Part shown: piece by piece, positions 40,890 to 49,050 of the stretch
Layout of the letters: every line of letters starts with the position of its first letter
Numbering within the stretch: the first letter of the stretch is position 1
Origin: Lachnospiraceae bacterium
GTDB lineage: Bacteria > Bacillota > Clostridia > Lachnospirales > Lachnospiraceae
Assembly: GCA_022510665.1 (NCBI GenBank)
Contig: JAFLSZ010000004.1
Coordinates: 1 to 63,044 of the forward strand
Direction: 5' to 3'
DNA: 63,044 nt
Made by a program: the position numbers and the translations under genes
The notes under the pieces: generated by a model
Seen by the model: only the letters and a program-made list of their open reading frames with translations
Told to the model about the DNA's origin: nothing
Databases searched by the model: none

Positions 40890-42341
40890 ATGCAGGAAAA
40901 GTTGACAAAGAAAGCGGAGCGGTTTATCCGGGAGCAGAAGCTCATAGAGGCAGGCGAACGTGTGCTGGTAGGATTGTCCGGCGGCGCGGATTCGGTGTGC
41001 CTTGCCGCGGTTCTGCATGAGCTTTCCGACACGCTTTCTATCCGGCTCGGAGCGTTTCATGTCAATCACGGGATTCGGGGAAAAGAAGCAGATGCCGACG
41101 AGGCATTTTCCCAAAAATTTTGTGAGACTCTGGGAATTGATTTTTATGCGGTGCATGAAGATGTGCCGTTGTATGCGAAAGAACACCGCATCGGTTTGGA
41201 GGAAGCGGGGCGCGAGCTTCGTTACCGGGCGGCCGAAAGTCTTGCCGCCGGGAAGGGGTACGATAAAATCGCTCTGGCGCACCAGCAGAACGATGTGGCG
41301 GAAACTTTTTTATTTCATTTATTCCGGGGCAGTTCCGTTTCGGGCCTTTCTTCCATACCGGCAAGGCGGGGGAACATTATAAGGCCGCTGCTTTTTTGTG
41401 ACAGGGAAGAAATCGAAGCGTATTTAAAAGAAAAAGGATTGTCCTTTTGTGTTGACGCGACGAATAAGGAAACAGAGTATACAAGGAATAAAATCCGGCA
41501 TCATGTTCTTTCTTACGCCGGGAATTATGTAAATGAGGGCGCGGTCAGGCACACCGCGGAAGCGGCGGCGGAGCTTGGCGCGTTAAATGAGTATCTTTTT
41601 GCCGAGGCAGAAGAGATTTGCGCGCAGGCGCAGGAGCTTTCAGGAGAGGTTCGGATTCCTGTTTCCGCATTGGAAAAAAAGCATCGCGTTTTACAGGACA
41701 AGGCGGTTCATATGCTGCTTACGAAAGCGGCGGGAAGCGCCAGGGATTTTACGAGGGCGCACGTTGAAGCAGTAAGAGAGCTTTGCTTTTCGCAAAGCGG
41801 AAAGCAGGTTTCGCTGCCGTACGGTCTGACTGCGGGACGGAATTTTGAGGAGCTTTTTATACAAAGGGTACAGTCTGGGGAAGATGCCGCAGAAGAAAGG
41901 GAGTATCTTGTGCGGGTTCCGGGGGAGTACTGCATCGGAGATGCGGGCGAAAAAATTATATTTCGCTGCTTTCCTTATAAAAAAAATGCAGAAATTCCCA
42001 AAAATGAGTATACGAAATGGTTTGATTATGGTAAAATAAAAGGTACACTTCGTCTTCGAACACGCAAAGAGGGCGACCGTATCGGAATGAAGCAGGGAAG
42101 TAAATCGGTCAAAGCTTTGTTGATAGAAAAGAAAATAGCAAGAGAGGAACGTAAAAAACGGCTGCTTTTGGCAGACGACGAGCAGGTACTCTGGGTGCCG
42201 GGAGTGCGTTCCTGTGATAATTATCGGATAGATGAGGCTACAAAGACAGTTTTGGAAGTACGAATGAACGGAGGAAGCGAGAATGAAGGACGAGGTAAAG
42301 GAACTGATTCCGGAAGCAGAAATAACGAAACGGGTTCGTGA
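40890..42341 (+). CDS. tilS: tRNA(Ile) lysidine synthetase
   Basis: 483 residues. The P-loop SGGADS (about 30-35) of the N-type ATP pyrophosphatase is followed by HVNHGIRGKEAD, LALAHQQNDVAETFLFHLFRGS and a C-terminal region with TRKEGDRIGMKQGSKSVKALLIEKKI. It converts cytidine 34 of tRNA-Ile to lysidine so that the anticodon reads AUA. GGAGGAATGGA precedes ATG 40890. Its end overlaps hpt by 59 nt, a translational coupling seen in many Firmicutes. Confidence 0.93.
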   Translation: MQEKLTKKAERFIREQKLIEAGERVLVGLSGGADSVCLAAVLHELSDTLSIRLGAFHVNHGIRGKEADADEAFSQKFCETLGIDFYAVHEDVPLYAKEHRIGLEEAGRELRYRAAESLAAGKGYDKIALAHQQNDVAETFLFHLFRGSSVSGLSSIPARRGNIIRPLLFCDREEIEAYLKEKGLSFCVDATNKETEYTRNKIRHHVLSYAGNYVNEGAVRHTAEAAAELGALNEYLFAEAEEICAQAQELSGEVRIPVSALEKKHRVLQDKAVHMLLTKAAGSARDFTRAHVEAVRELCFSQSGKQVSLPYGLTAGRNFEELFIQRVQSGEDAAEEREYLVRVPGEYCIGDAGEKIIFRCFPYKKNAEIPKNEYTKWFDYGKIKGTLRLRTRKEGDRIGMKQGSKSVKALLIEKKIAREERKKRLLLADDEQVLWVPGVRSCDNYRIDEATKTVLEVRMNGGSENEGRGKGTDSGSRNNETGS

Positions 42342-42804
42342 GCTGGGAGAGCAGATCAGCAAAGACTATGCGGGAAAAGAACTTCATGTGATTTGTATAT
42401 TAAAGGGCGGCGTATTTTTTATGTGCGAACTGGTAAAACATATTACAGTGCCGGTGACGCATGATTTTATGGCGGTGTCCAGCTATGGCGACGGGACGGT
42501 AAGTTCCGGAAGAATTAAAATTGTGAAAGATCTGGATGATTCCATCGAGGGAAAAGACGTCCTGATTGTAGAGGATATTATCGACTCGGGACGGACACTC
42601 CAACATCTTTTACAGGTACTTGGAGCAAGGAATCCGAAAAGCATCCGGCTTTGTACGCTTTTAAATAAACCGGACCGCCGTGAAGTGGAAATTCCGGTGG
42701 ATTATATCGGATTTTCCATAGAGGATTTATTTGTGGTAGGATACGGGCTGGATTATGCGCAGCATTACCGCAACCTGCCGTATGTCGGCGTAGTGGAAGT
42801 GTAG
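42283..42804 (+). CDS. hpt: hypoxanthine phosphoribosyltransferase
   Basis: 173 residues. The PRPP-binding loop is VEDIIDSGRTL (about 96-106), with AVSSYGDGTVSSGRIKIVKDLDDSIEGKDVL and the C-terminal DYIGFSIEDLFVVGYGLDYAQHYRNLPYVGVVE typical of Hpt. It salvages hypoxanthine or guanine into IMP/GMP. It starts 59 nt inside tilS with GGAGGAAGCGAG as ribosome binding site. The neighbouring ftsH gene follows 46 bp later, as in Bacillus. Confidence 0.95.
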   Translation: MKDEVKELIPEAEITKRVRELGEQISKDYAGKELHVICILKGGVFFMCELVKHITVPVTHDFMAVSSYGDGTVSSGRIKIVKDLDDSIEGKDVLIVEDIIDSGRTLQHLLQVLGARNPKSIRLCTLLNKPDRREVEIPVDYIGFSIEDLFVVGYGLDYAQHYRNLPYVGVVEV

Positions 42805-42850
42805 CTGCCCGCAAAAATAAGATTAAGAGATAGAAAGAGAGGATTTCGTT

Positions 42851-44653
42851 TTGAAAAAATCCATGAGAGGCTTTGGTTTTTACATTGTCAGTATATTACT
42901 CATTCTTCTGCTGGCTACTTATGTGTCGGAGGCGCTTCGAAGCGGCGGTGAGCGGTATGGCTTAAAGGATTACTATGCAGATCTGGAAGCCGGGCAGGTT
43001 GCCGGGATTTCGATTTACCCGAACGAGGAAACTCCGACGGGCAGAGTGCGTGCCGTACTGTTAGATGGCAGCGAGAAAACGTTTTATGTGACGGATGTTG
43101 TACATGTAGAGGAAGTGACGCTGGAAAAAGGCATTGCGGTTTACGTCAACGAGGTATCGAAACCGAACTGGTTTTTGACCGGAGTATTGCCGTATATTTT
43201 AGGTTTCGGCGTTATTTTCTTAATGTTTTCGTTCTTTACGAATCAGTCGTCGGGCGGCAGCAATAAGATGATGAATTTCGGGAAAAGCCGTGCGCGTATG
43301 ACGATAAACGGGACGACTACATTTAAAGATGTGGCAGGTCTGATTGAAGAAAAGGAAGAACTGCGTGAAATTGTGGATTTCCTTTCCGATCCCGGAAAGT
43401 TTACGAAGGTGGGCGCACGTATCCCGAAAGGCGTTTTGTTAGAGGGACCTCCGGGAACCGGTAAAACGCTTCTCGCAAAGGCGGTTGCCGGAGAGGCAAA
43501 GGTACCGTTTTTCTCGATTTCCGGTTCGGATTTCGTGGAAATGTTTGTCGGTGTAGGTGCTTCCCGTGTGCGTGATTTGTTTGCGGAGGCAAAAAGGAAT
43601 GCTCCTTGTATTGTTTTTATTGATGAAATTGACGCGGTAGCCAGAAGGCGCGGTACCGGTATGGGCGGAGGCCACGACGAGCGTGAGCAGACCCTGAACC
43701 AGATGCTTGTGGAGATGGACGGTTTTGGGGTGAATGAGGGCATTATCGTAATGGCAGCGACTAACCGCGTGGATATCCTAGACCCGGCAATCCTGCGTCC
43801 GGGACGTTTCGACAGAAAAATATTGGTTGCCAGACCGGATGTGCGCGGCAGAGAAGAAATTTTGAAAGTACATGCCAAAGGAAAGCCGCTGGCGGACGAC
43901 GTGGATTTGGGACAGCTTGCACAGACCACTGCGGGACTTACCGGTGCGGATTTAGAGAATCTTTTAAATGAGGCCGCGATTTCCGCCGCGAAGGACGGAA
44001 GGGGATTTATCGCGGAAGAAGACGTAAAGAAGTCTTTCATTAAAGTGGGAATCGGCACGGAGAAAAAGAGCCGTATTATTTCCGAGAAGGAAAAAAAGAT
44101 TACGGCGTATCACGAAGCGGGGCACGCGATATTGTTCCATGTGCTGCCGGATGTAGGCCCTGTTTACGCGGTATCCGTTATTCCGACCGGCAACGGTGCG
44201 GCGGGTTATACGATGCCGCTCCCGGAACGTGATGAGATGTTTTTGACAAAAGGAAAGATGCGTCAGGATATTATCGTAAGCCTTGGCGGACGGATTGCCG
44301 AGGAACTGATTTTTGACGATATTACGACCGGCGCTTCTCAGGATATCAAACATGCGACCGCGGTTGCGAGAAGCATGGTAACCCGTTACGGATTTTCCGG
44401 CGAAATCGGTATGGTGAATTACGAAAACGACGATGATGAAGTATTTATCGGACGTGATTTGGCACATACCCGTTCTTACAGCGAGAATGTGGCAAATTCC
44501 ATTGACGCGGAAGTGCGCCGGATTATTGACGAATGTTATAAGGAGGCGAAACAACTGCTTACGGAGCATGAGAATATATTACATTCCTGTGCGGCGCTTT
44601 TAGTTGAGAAAGAACGTATCAACAGAGAGGAATTTGAGGCATTATTTGAATAA
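42851..44653 (+). CDS. ftsH: ATP-dependent zinc metalloprotease FtsH
   Basis: 600 residues from TTG 42851 (AGAGAGGA upstream). Two TM helices (about 10-25, 105-125), then AAA+ (Walker A GPPGTGKT about 199-206, Walker [10 protein letters not shown], second region of homology [20 protein letters not shown]), and zinc protease motif HEAGH (421-425) with a later Asp ligand. It degrades misfolded membrane and regulatory proteins. The likely modulators HflK/HflC are encoded at 16986-18848. Confidence 0.96.
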   Translation: MKKSMRGFGFYIVSILLILLLATYVSEALRSGGERYGLKDYYADLEAGQVAGISIYPNEETPTGRVRAVLLDGSEKTFYVTDVVHVEEVTLEKGIAVYVNEVSKPNWFLTGVLPYILGFGVIFLMFSFFTNQSSGGSNKMMNFGKSRARMTINGTTTFKDVAGLIEEKEELREIVDFLSDPGKFTKVGARIPKGVLLEGPPGTGKTLLAKAVAGEAKVPFFSISGSDFVEMFVGVGASRVRDLFAEAKRNAPCIVFIDEIDAVARRRGTGMGGGHDEREQTLNQMLVEMDGFGVNEGIIVMAATNRVDILDPAILRPGRFDRKILVARPDVRGREEILKVHAKGKPLADDVDLGQLAQTTAGLTGADLENLLNEAAISAAKDGRGFIAEEDVKKSFIKVGIGTEKKSRIISEKEKKITAYHEAGHAILFHVLPDVGPVYAVSVIPTGNGAAGYTMPLPERDEMFLTKGKMRQDIIVSLGGRIAEELIFDDITTGASQDIKHATAVARSMVTRYGFSGEIGMVNYENDDDEVFIGRDLAHTRSYSENVANSIDAEVRRIIDECYKEAKQLLTEHENILHSCAALLVEKERINREEFEALFE

Positions 44654-44796
44654 GTAAAAAACAAAAGCAGTTTGACGGGCTTTTTTGGACAGTTTTATGT
44701 GATTTATGGGAACGTGGACAAAGCTATACGGCAAATAACACAAAAAAAAATGAAAAAAGGGGAAATGTTTGTGCACACTTACGACGGTGACGGTGC

Positions 44797-44903
44797 TATA
44801 ATAACATACGTAAACCCCAATACATTATATAGTTTTTGCTACACCCCATAAGTAACAAAATACCTTCTCCGAAAAGCCCGATGACGATGTCATCGGGCTT
44901 TTC
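44797..44903 (+). ncRNA. possible short RNA ended by a strong terminator
   Basis: A TATAAT (44797-44802) is followed by about 70 nt without a reading frame and a near-perfect hairpin GAAAAGCCCGATGAC/GTCATCGGGCTTTTC (44871-44903). The hairpin ends 37 bp before the GH13 start. This can be an independent short transcript or an attenuated leader. No clear -35 is seen (TTGTGC is 22 bp upstream). Conserved sequence was not recognised. The rest of the 44654-44796 stretch has only a weak hairpin (AAAAGC/GCTTTT) after ftsH. Confidence 0.45.
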
Positions 44904-44939
44904 ACCTTATCATAATGGTAAAGCTGAAAAGAGGTAGTT

Positions 44940-46991
44940 ATGGACAAGGAAATAAGAGCATTGTTTGCGGATGGTACAGGTGAATATAGAATTCCTGCAG
45001 AGCCTGAGGCGGGTGATACCGTAAGGCTTCGTTTCCGTGCGGCAAAAGACAGTGTAACCGAGTTGTTTGTGTGTATTGAAGGTGAGCGGCTTGCATTATC
45101 TTTAGAAAAGGAAAAGGGCTGGTTTGCTTATTATGCCGTGGAATATGCGTTAGGAGAAGAACCGGTATCGTACTATTTTGAAGTTCATCTCGGAGAAGAG
45201 GTCTGGTATTATGACCGCAGAGGCGTAGTGTGGGAATGGAGTGCGGAATATATGTTCCGCATAACGCCGGGCTTTTCCGTACCGGACTGGGCGAAGGGCG
45301 CGGTAATGTATCAGATATTTACCGACCGTTTCTGTAACGGTACGGTGTCAAATGATGTAAAGGACAACGAATATTGTTATATCGGAGAAGCGGTGCATGC
45401 CGTTGAAGATTGGAACAGACCTCCGCAGGCAATGGATGTCAGGGACTTTTACGGCGGGGATTTGCAGGGCGTATGGAAGAAATTGGACTATCTGCAGGAG
45501 TTAGGTGTAGAGGTAATCTATTTTAACCCGCTGTTTGTTTCACCGTCCAATCATAAATATGACAGTCAGGACTATGATGCGATTGATCCGCATTACGCGG
45601 TTATTCTGCGCGATGAGGGGGAATGCCTTGAGGAAGGGGATAGGGACAATTCTCACGCAACAAAGTATAGCAGCCGTGTCAGTGCGCAGGAAAATCTGGA
45701 TGCCAGTAATGCGTATTTTGCCTCGTTGGTAGAGGAAATCCATAGACGGGGAATGCGTGTAATTTTGGACGGCGTATTTAACCACTGCGGTTCTTTCCAT
45801 AAATGGCTTGACAGAGAGCGGATTTACGAAAACGTGCCGGGGTACGCGAAGGGCGCCTATATTTCGGAAAACAGTCCTTACCGCAACTTTTTTGAATTTA
45901 TAGGCGATACGGACGGAGCATGGCCGTATAATCCGAACTATAACGGATGGTGGGGGCATGATACCCTTCCGAAACTGAATTATGAAGCGTCGGAGGAATT
46001 GTGCAATTATATTCTGAATGTGGCGAAAAAGTGGATTGCGCCGCCTTATAATGTGGACGGCTGGCGTTTGGACGTGGCGGCGGATTTAGGTCATTCCGAG
46101 GAGTTTAACCATTCGTTCTGGAAAAGATTCCGAAAGAGCGTAAAAGAAGAAAATCCGGAGGCGCTGATTCTGGCAGAGCATTACGGAAGCGCCAGAGCAT
46201 GGCTTGACGGAAGCGAGTGGGATTCCGTGATGAATTACGATGCTTTTATGGAACCGCTTACATGGTTCTTTACCGGCATGGAGAAACACAGCGACGCGTA
46301 CCGGGGCGATTTGGTCGGAAACGCGTGGGCTTTTGCGGACGCCATGACGCACCATATGGCGCAGTTTCAGACGAGTTCGCTGCAGGCAGCGATGAATGAG
46401 CTGTCAAACCATGACCATTCCCGCTTCTTAACAAGGACAAACGGAAAGGTCGGGCGGCTGCATACGCTCGGTTCGGAAGCGGCGTCCGAAGGCGTGCGGC
46501 GTGCCCTGCTTATGGCAGCGGTTACGGTGCAGATGACGTGGGTCGGTTCGCCGACGATTTATTACGGAGATGAGGCGGGTCTGTGCGGTTTTACGGACCC
46601 GGACAACAGGCGCACATATCCTTGGGGATACGAAGATACGGAGCTTATCCGGCTGCATCGGGAACTGATTCGGATTCATCGCTCCTATCCGGCGCTGCGA
46701 ACGGGGTCTTTAAAGCTGCTGCATCTGGAACAGGATGTGATTGTTTACGGACGGTTTGACGCGAAAGACAGCATCATTGTGGCTGTCAACTGCGGAAGGC
46801 AGGAAAAATGGGTAGAAATCCCGGTGTGGGAGACCGGCGTTTTTGATAACGCGCCGGTCGTATCACTATGTTCCACAGGATGGGGAGGGGTTTGGATTGC
46901 GGCGGAAATTGTAGAAGTCCGGGAAGGAATTCTTACGGTTACGCTGCCGCCGGAAAGCTCAATCGTCTGGAAAAGTCTGCTTCCGCTTTAA
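44940..46991 (+). CDS. glycoside hydrolase family 13 (amylase/neopullulanase-like)
   Basis: 683 residues. An N-terminal CBM34-like domain (about 1-105) precedes a GH13 barrel with regions MYQIFTDRFCNG, GWRLDVAAD (nucleophile Asp378), LILAEHYGS (acid/base Glu413) and LSNHDHSRF (Asp492), and a C-terminal beta domain. It should cleave alpha-1,4/1,6-glucans or maltodextrins. No signal peptide suggests intracellular use of imported oligosaccharides. The start ATG 44940 has AAGAGGTAG upstream. Its stop codon sits inside a terminator hairpin. Confidence 0.93.
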   Translation: MDKEIRALFADGTGEYRIPAEPEAGDTVRLRFRAAKDSVTELFVCIEGERLALSLEKEKGWFAYYAVEYALGEEPVSYYFEVHLGEEVWYYDRRGVVWEWSAEYMFRITPGFSVPDWAKGAVMYQIFTDRFCNGTVSNDVKDNEYCYIGEAVHAVEDWNRPPQAMDVRDFYGGDLQGVWKKLDYLQELGVEVIYFNPLFVSPSNHKYDSQDYDAIDPHYAVILRDEGECLEEGDRDNSHATKYSSRVSAQENLDASNAYFASLVEEIHRRGMRVILDGVFNHCGSFHKWLDRERIYENVPGYAKGAYISENSPYRNFFEFIGDTDGAWPYNPNYNGWWGHDTLPKLNYEASEELCNYILNVAKKWIAPPYNVDGWRLDVAADLGHSEEFNHSFWKRFRKSVKEENPEALILAEHYGSARAWLDGSEWDSVMNYDAFMEPLTWFFTGMEKHSDAYRGDLVGNAWAFADAMTHHMAQFQTSSLQAAMNELSNHDHSRFLTRTNGKVGRLHTLGSEAASEGVRRALLMAAVTVQMTWVGSPTIYYGDEAGLCGFTDPDNRRTYPWGYEDTELIRLHRELIRIHRSYPALRTGSLKLLHLEQDVIVYGRFDAKDSIIVAVNCGRQEKWVEIPVWETGVFDNAPVVSLCSTGWGGVWIAAEIVEVREGILTVTLPPESSIVWKSLLPL

Positions 46992-47008
46992 AAGCGGAAG
47001 CAGACTTT
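46972..47008. terminator. 18-bp convergent terminator containing a stop codon
   Basis: AAAGTCTGCTTCCGCTTT (46972-46989) and AAAGCGGAAGCAGACTTT (46991-47008) are perfectly complementary. The stop codon TAA of the GH13 gene (46989-46991) lies in the loop, and the minus-strand gene stop (47007-47009) touches the right arm. It can serve both genes. Confidence 0.9.
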
Positions 47009-47234
47009 ATTTTGCGTTATTCTTTATAAAACCGAGAATAGAAAGAATAATGCCGACAAGGCAGAGGATACCAACCAGAGCGGAAATGATACCGAGTACC
47101 CAGCCGATTACCGGAATTCCGGAAAGCAGACCGGTGATAACACCTAAAACAGCCGGAACAAGGATAAAAATTAAAAGGGAAACAACTAAATCCTTTACCG
47201 TTTTTACAGAATCGAATTTGTTTAAAATATTCAT
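47007..47234 (-). CDS. small membrane protein, unrecognised family
   Basis: 75 residues. Two TM helices (about 16-44 and 46-70, with LVVSLLIFILVPAVLGVITGLL and GIISALVGILCLVGIILSILGF) and a short basic tail KNNAK. The start ATG 47234 is chosen for AAGGAGG 7-8 nt upstream; upstream in-frame codons lack one. It is convergent with the GH13 gene. The upstream region holds TATAAT (minus, near 47274) as a possible -10. Similar small membrane proteins are common in Clostridia but without assigned function. Confidence 0.7.
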   Translation of the reverse strand: MNILNKFDSVKTVKDLVVSLLIFILVPAVLGVITGLLSGIPVIGWVLGIISALVGILCLVGIILSILGFIKNNAK

Positions 47235-47360
47235 TGTAAAAACCTCCTTATAATTCATAATTATTTATGATGTATTATAGCAGATTATGCAAAAAAATGG
47301 AAGCATATTGTAAAAATTCTTATAACGCTGCGAACGGATTTCGACGGGAAAGGAGCAGAT

Positions 47361-48053
47361 ATGGCAGAAAAACAACAAAAGAAAAACCGCGGAAAGCAAA
47401 GCAGAGAGCAGCAGCGCGCGCATGCTCAGCGTGTTTTGGCACTCTTAGACCGGGAGTATACAACACAGTACCGGTGTTACTTAAATCATGAAAATGCGTG
47501 GCAGCTCTTGTTTGCCACAATTTTAAGCGCTCAGTGTACCGATGCGCGAGTAAATCTGGTAACGGCGGAGTTGTTTCGGAAATATGACAGCATAGCGGCG
47601 TTTGCGGGTGCGGATTTAAAAGAACTGGAAGAGGATATCAGGCCGACCGGCTTTTTTCACAATAAGGCGAAAAATCTTATTGCCTGCGCCAGAATGCTGT
47701 TGGAAAAGTATGACGGAACGGTGCCGGATTCCCTGGAGGCATTGGTAGAACTGCCGGGAGTAGGGCGGAAAACCGCCAATGTAATCCGCGGAAATATTTA
47801 CCACCAGCCGAGTATTGTGGTAGATACGCATGTAAAGCGGATCTCGCAGAAACTTGGTTTTACAAAAAACGATGACCCGGAGAAAATCGAGTTTGAACTG
47901 ATGGAGATTCTGCCGGAAGATCACTGGATTTTATATAACATTCATATTATACAGCTGGGGCGCACGATTTGTACCGCGCGTTCCCCTAAATGTACGGAAT
48001 GTTTTCTGCGGGAGGAGTGTCCGTCATGTCTCGTCGGCAAGCATCCGGTCTAA
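47361..48053 (+). CDS. nth: endonuclease III
   Basis: 230 residues. The helix-hairpin-helix LEALVELPGVGRKTANVIRG carries the catalytic Lys, and VVDTHVKR the catalytic Asp. The C-terminal four-Cys cluster C-X6-C-X2-C-X5-C (CTARSPKCTECFLREEC) binds a [4Fe-4S] cluster. It removes oxidised pyrimidines and nicks at abasic sites. The ATG 47361 follows AAAGGAGCAG. The 3' end overlaps the convergent gene 48024 by 30 nt. Confidence 0.95.
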   Translation: MAEKQQKKNRGKQSREQQRAHAQRVLALLDREYTTQYRCYLNHENAWQLLFATILSAQCTDARVNLVTAELFRKYDSIAAFAGADLKELEEDIRPTGFFHNKAKNLIACARMLLEKYDGTVPDSLEALVELPGVGRKTANVIRGNIYHQPSIVVDTHVKRISQKLGFTKNDDPEKIEFELMEILPEDHWILYNIHIIQLGRTICTARSPKCTECFLREECPSCLVGKHPV

Positions 48054-48776
48054 GTCTTTCAGGATAGACGGCTTCATTAACGTAGAAAGCTGTTCCGCAT
48101 GTTCTTTTAATTCGGAAATTTTCTGCAGTTCGCCGTTTTCTTTGTAAAGTCTGGCAAGCAGAGCATAGGTGCCGGCGATATCCGAACCGATGTTTACGGC
48201 GTAAGACAGAACCGTAACCGCGTCCTGAGAGTGTCCTGCAGAAACCAGCAGCGCGCCCCACTTCTGCAGGGAGCGTATAAGGAGCGTAAAGTTTTGGTCA
48301 TAAGCGGTCAGCGGCTCCAGGTTTGCGGTGCCGTAAGTAAGGCGCAGGTCGGTGTTTGAGATACCGGAAAGATTTAAGATTCTCTTTCCGGAAAGCGCGC
48401 AGACGGCATATTCCGTTTCCGCCAGCTCTTCCGAAAGAGGAGCGGTATGCTCTGCGGAAAACGAGTAGGAATTCTCCTGTACGGATTCCGGCAGTGCGGA
48501 AAAATCGCCGGAAACATCAGAAGACGCGGCCGGACCGCGTTCTGCGGAGGAAATCCGCTCCGGTTCGCCCGCACCGGGAGCCCAGTAACAAAACGGAAGC
48601 GAGTCATAGGGAATCGTAAGGTAGTCCAAAGAAGAAATATCCTTTTTCGGGACAAATTGGGACGCGCGTTCCCGCTGCCAAAATTCCTCTGAGGTTTTTT
48701 GGGCATTTTTGGAGCGGGACTTGCCAAAACTCGCGATAATCATTATAATAAATGTTAGAGCAATAAAAACAGGCAT
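48024..48776 (-). CDS. TPR-like membrane-anchored protein, unrecognised
   Basis: 250 residues. The N-terminal signal-anchor (MPVFIALTFIIMIIASFGKS) precedes a disordered, acidic/Ser-rich linker (about 50-115). The C-terminal half shows helix pairs like TPR repeats (SLQKWGALLVSAGHSQDAVTVLSYAVNIGSDIAGTYALLARLYKENGELQKI). The start ATG 48776 has AAAGG 10 nt upstream. The gene is convergent with nth, overlapping by 30 nt, and divergent from the 32-residue microprotein. Role unknown, perhaps protein-protein interactions at the membrane. Confidence 0.6.
   Translation of the reverse strand: MPVFIALTFIIMIIASFGKSRSKNAQKTSEEFWQRERASQFVPKKDISSLDYLTIPYDSLPFCYWAPGAGEPERISSAERGPAASSDVSGDFSALPESVQENSYSFSAEHTAPLSEELAETEYAVCALSGKRILNLSGISNTDLRLTYGTANLEPLTAYDQNFTLLIRSLQKWGALLVSAGHSQDAVTVLSYAVNIGSDIAGTYALLARLYKENGELQKISELKEHAEQLSTLMKPSILKDLDRMLADET
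48721..48749 (+). promoter_or_regulatory. sigma-A promoter inside the neighbouring gene for the 32-aa gene
   Basis: TTGCCA (48721-48726), 17 bp, TATAAT (48744-48749) on the plus strand. It lies within the first codons of the minus-strand gene 48024-48776 and 63 bp before the ATG of the microprotein. Confidence 0.75.
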
Positions 48777-48811
48777 TTTATCACAACCTTTCAAAGAAAA
48801 GAGGCGTACGC

Positions 48812-48910
48812 ATGTATAATAAAAGGAAACAGAAAATCATTGCGGCAGTAATTGCCGGAATTTTAGTATTATCAATGATTATCCCGCTGTTCGCATCCGC
48901 GCTCAGATAA
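48812..48910 (+). CDS. 32-residue single-pass membrane microprotein
   Basis: Too short to be found by usual length cut-offs. The reading frame begins MYNKRKQKIIAAVIAGIL and continues VLSMIIPLFASALR: basic N-terminus, one TM of about 20 residues, short tail. Support comes from its own consensus promoter (48721), a GAGG ribosome binding site (48800) and a terminator (48939). It is divergent from the TPR-like gene. Function unknown. Confidence 0.6.
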   Translation: MYNKRKQKIIAAVIAGILVLSMIIPLFASALR

Positions 48911-48938
48911 AGTAAGGAACTACATTAACTATATCCGA

Positions 48939-48976
48939 CAAGGCGGGTGCTGTCAACCGTCTGCCTTTGTTTTTTG
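48939..48976 (+). terminator. terminator after the microprotein gene
   Basis: AAGGCGG...CCGTCTGCCTT forms an imperfect stem followed by TGTTTTTTG. It isolates the microprotein from the VanW gene. Confidence 0.7.
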
Positions 48977-49050
48977 TTTCTTTTTTGCCAGATTATTTCA
49001 TAATTTACTGTCATATATAGTAAAGAGAAAAGTTTTGCGTCGGGGGATGC

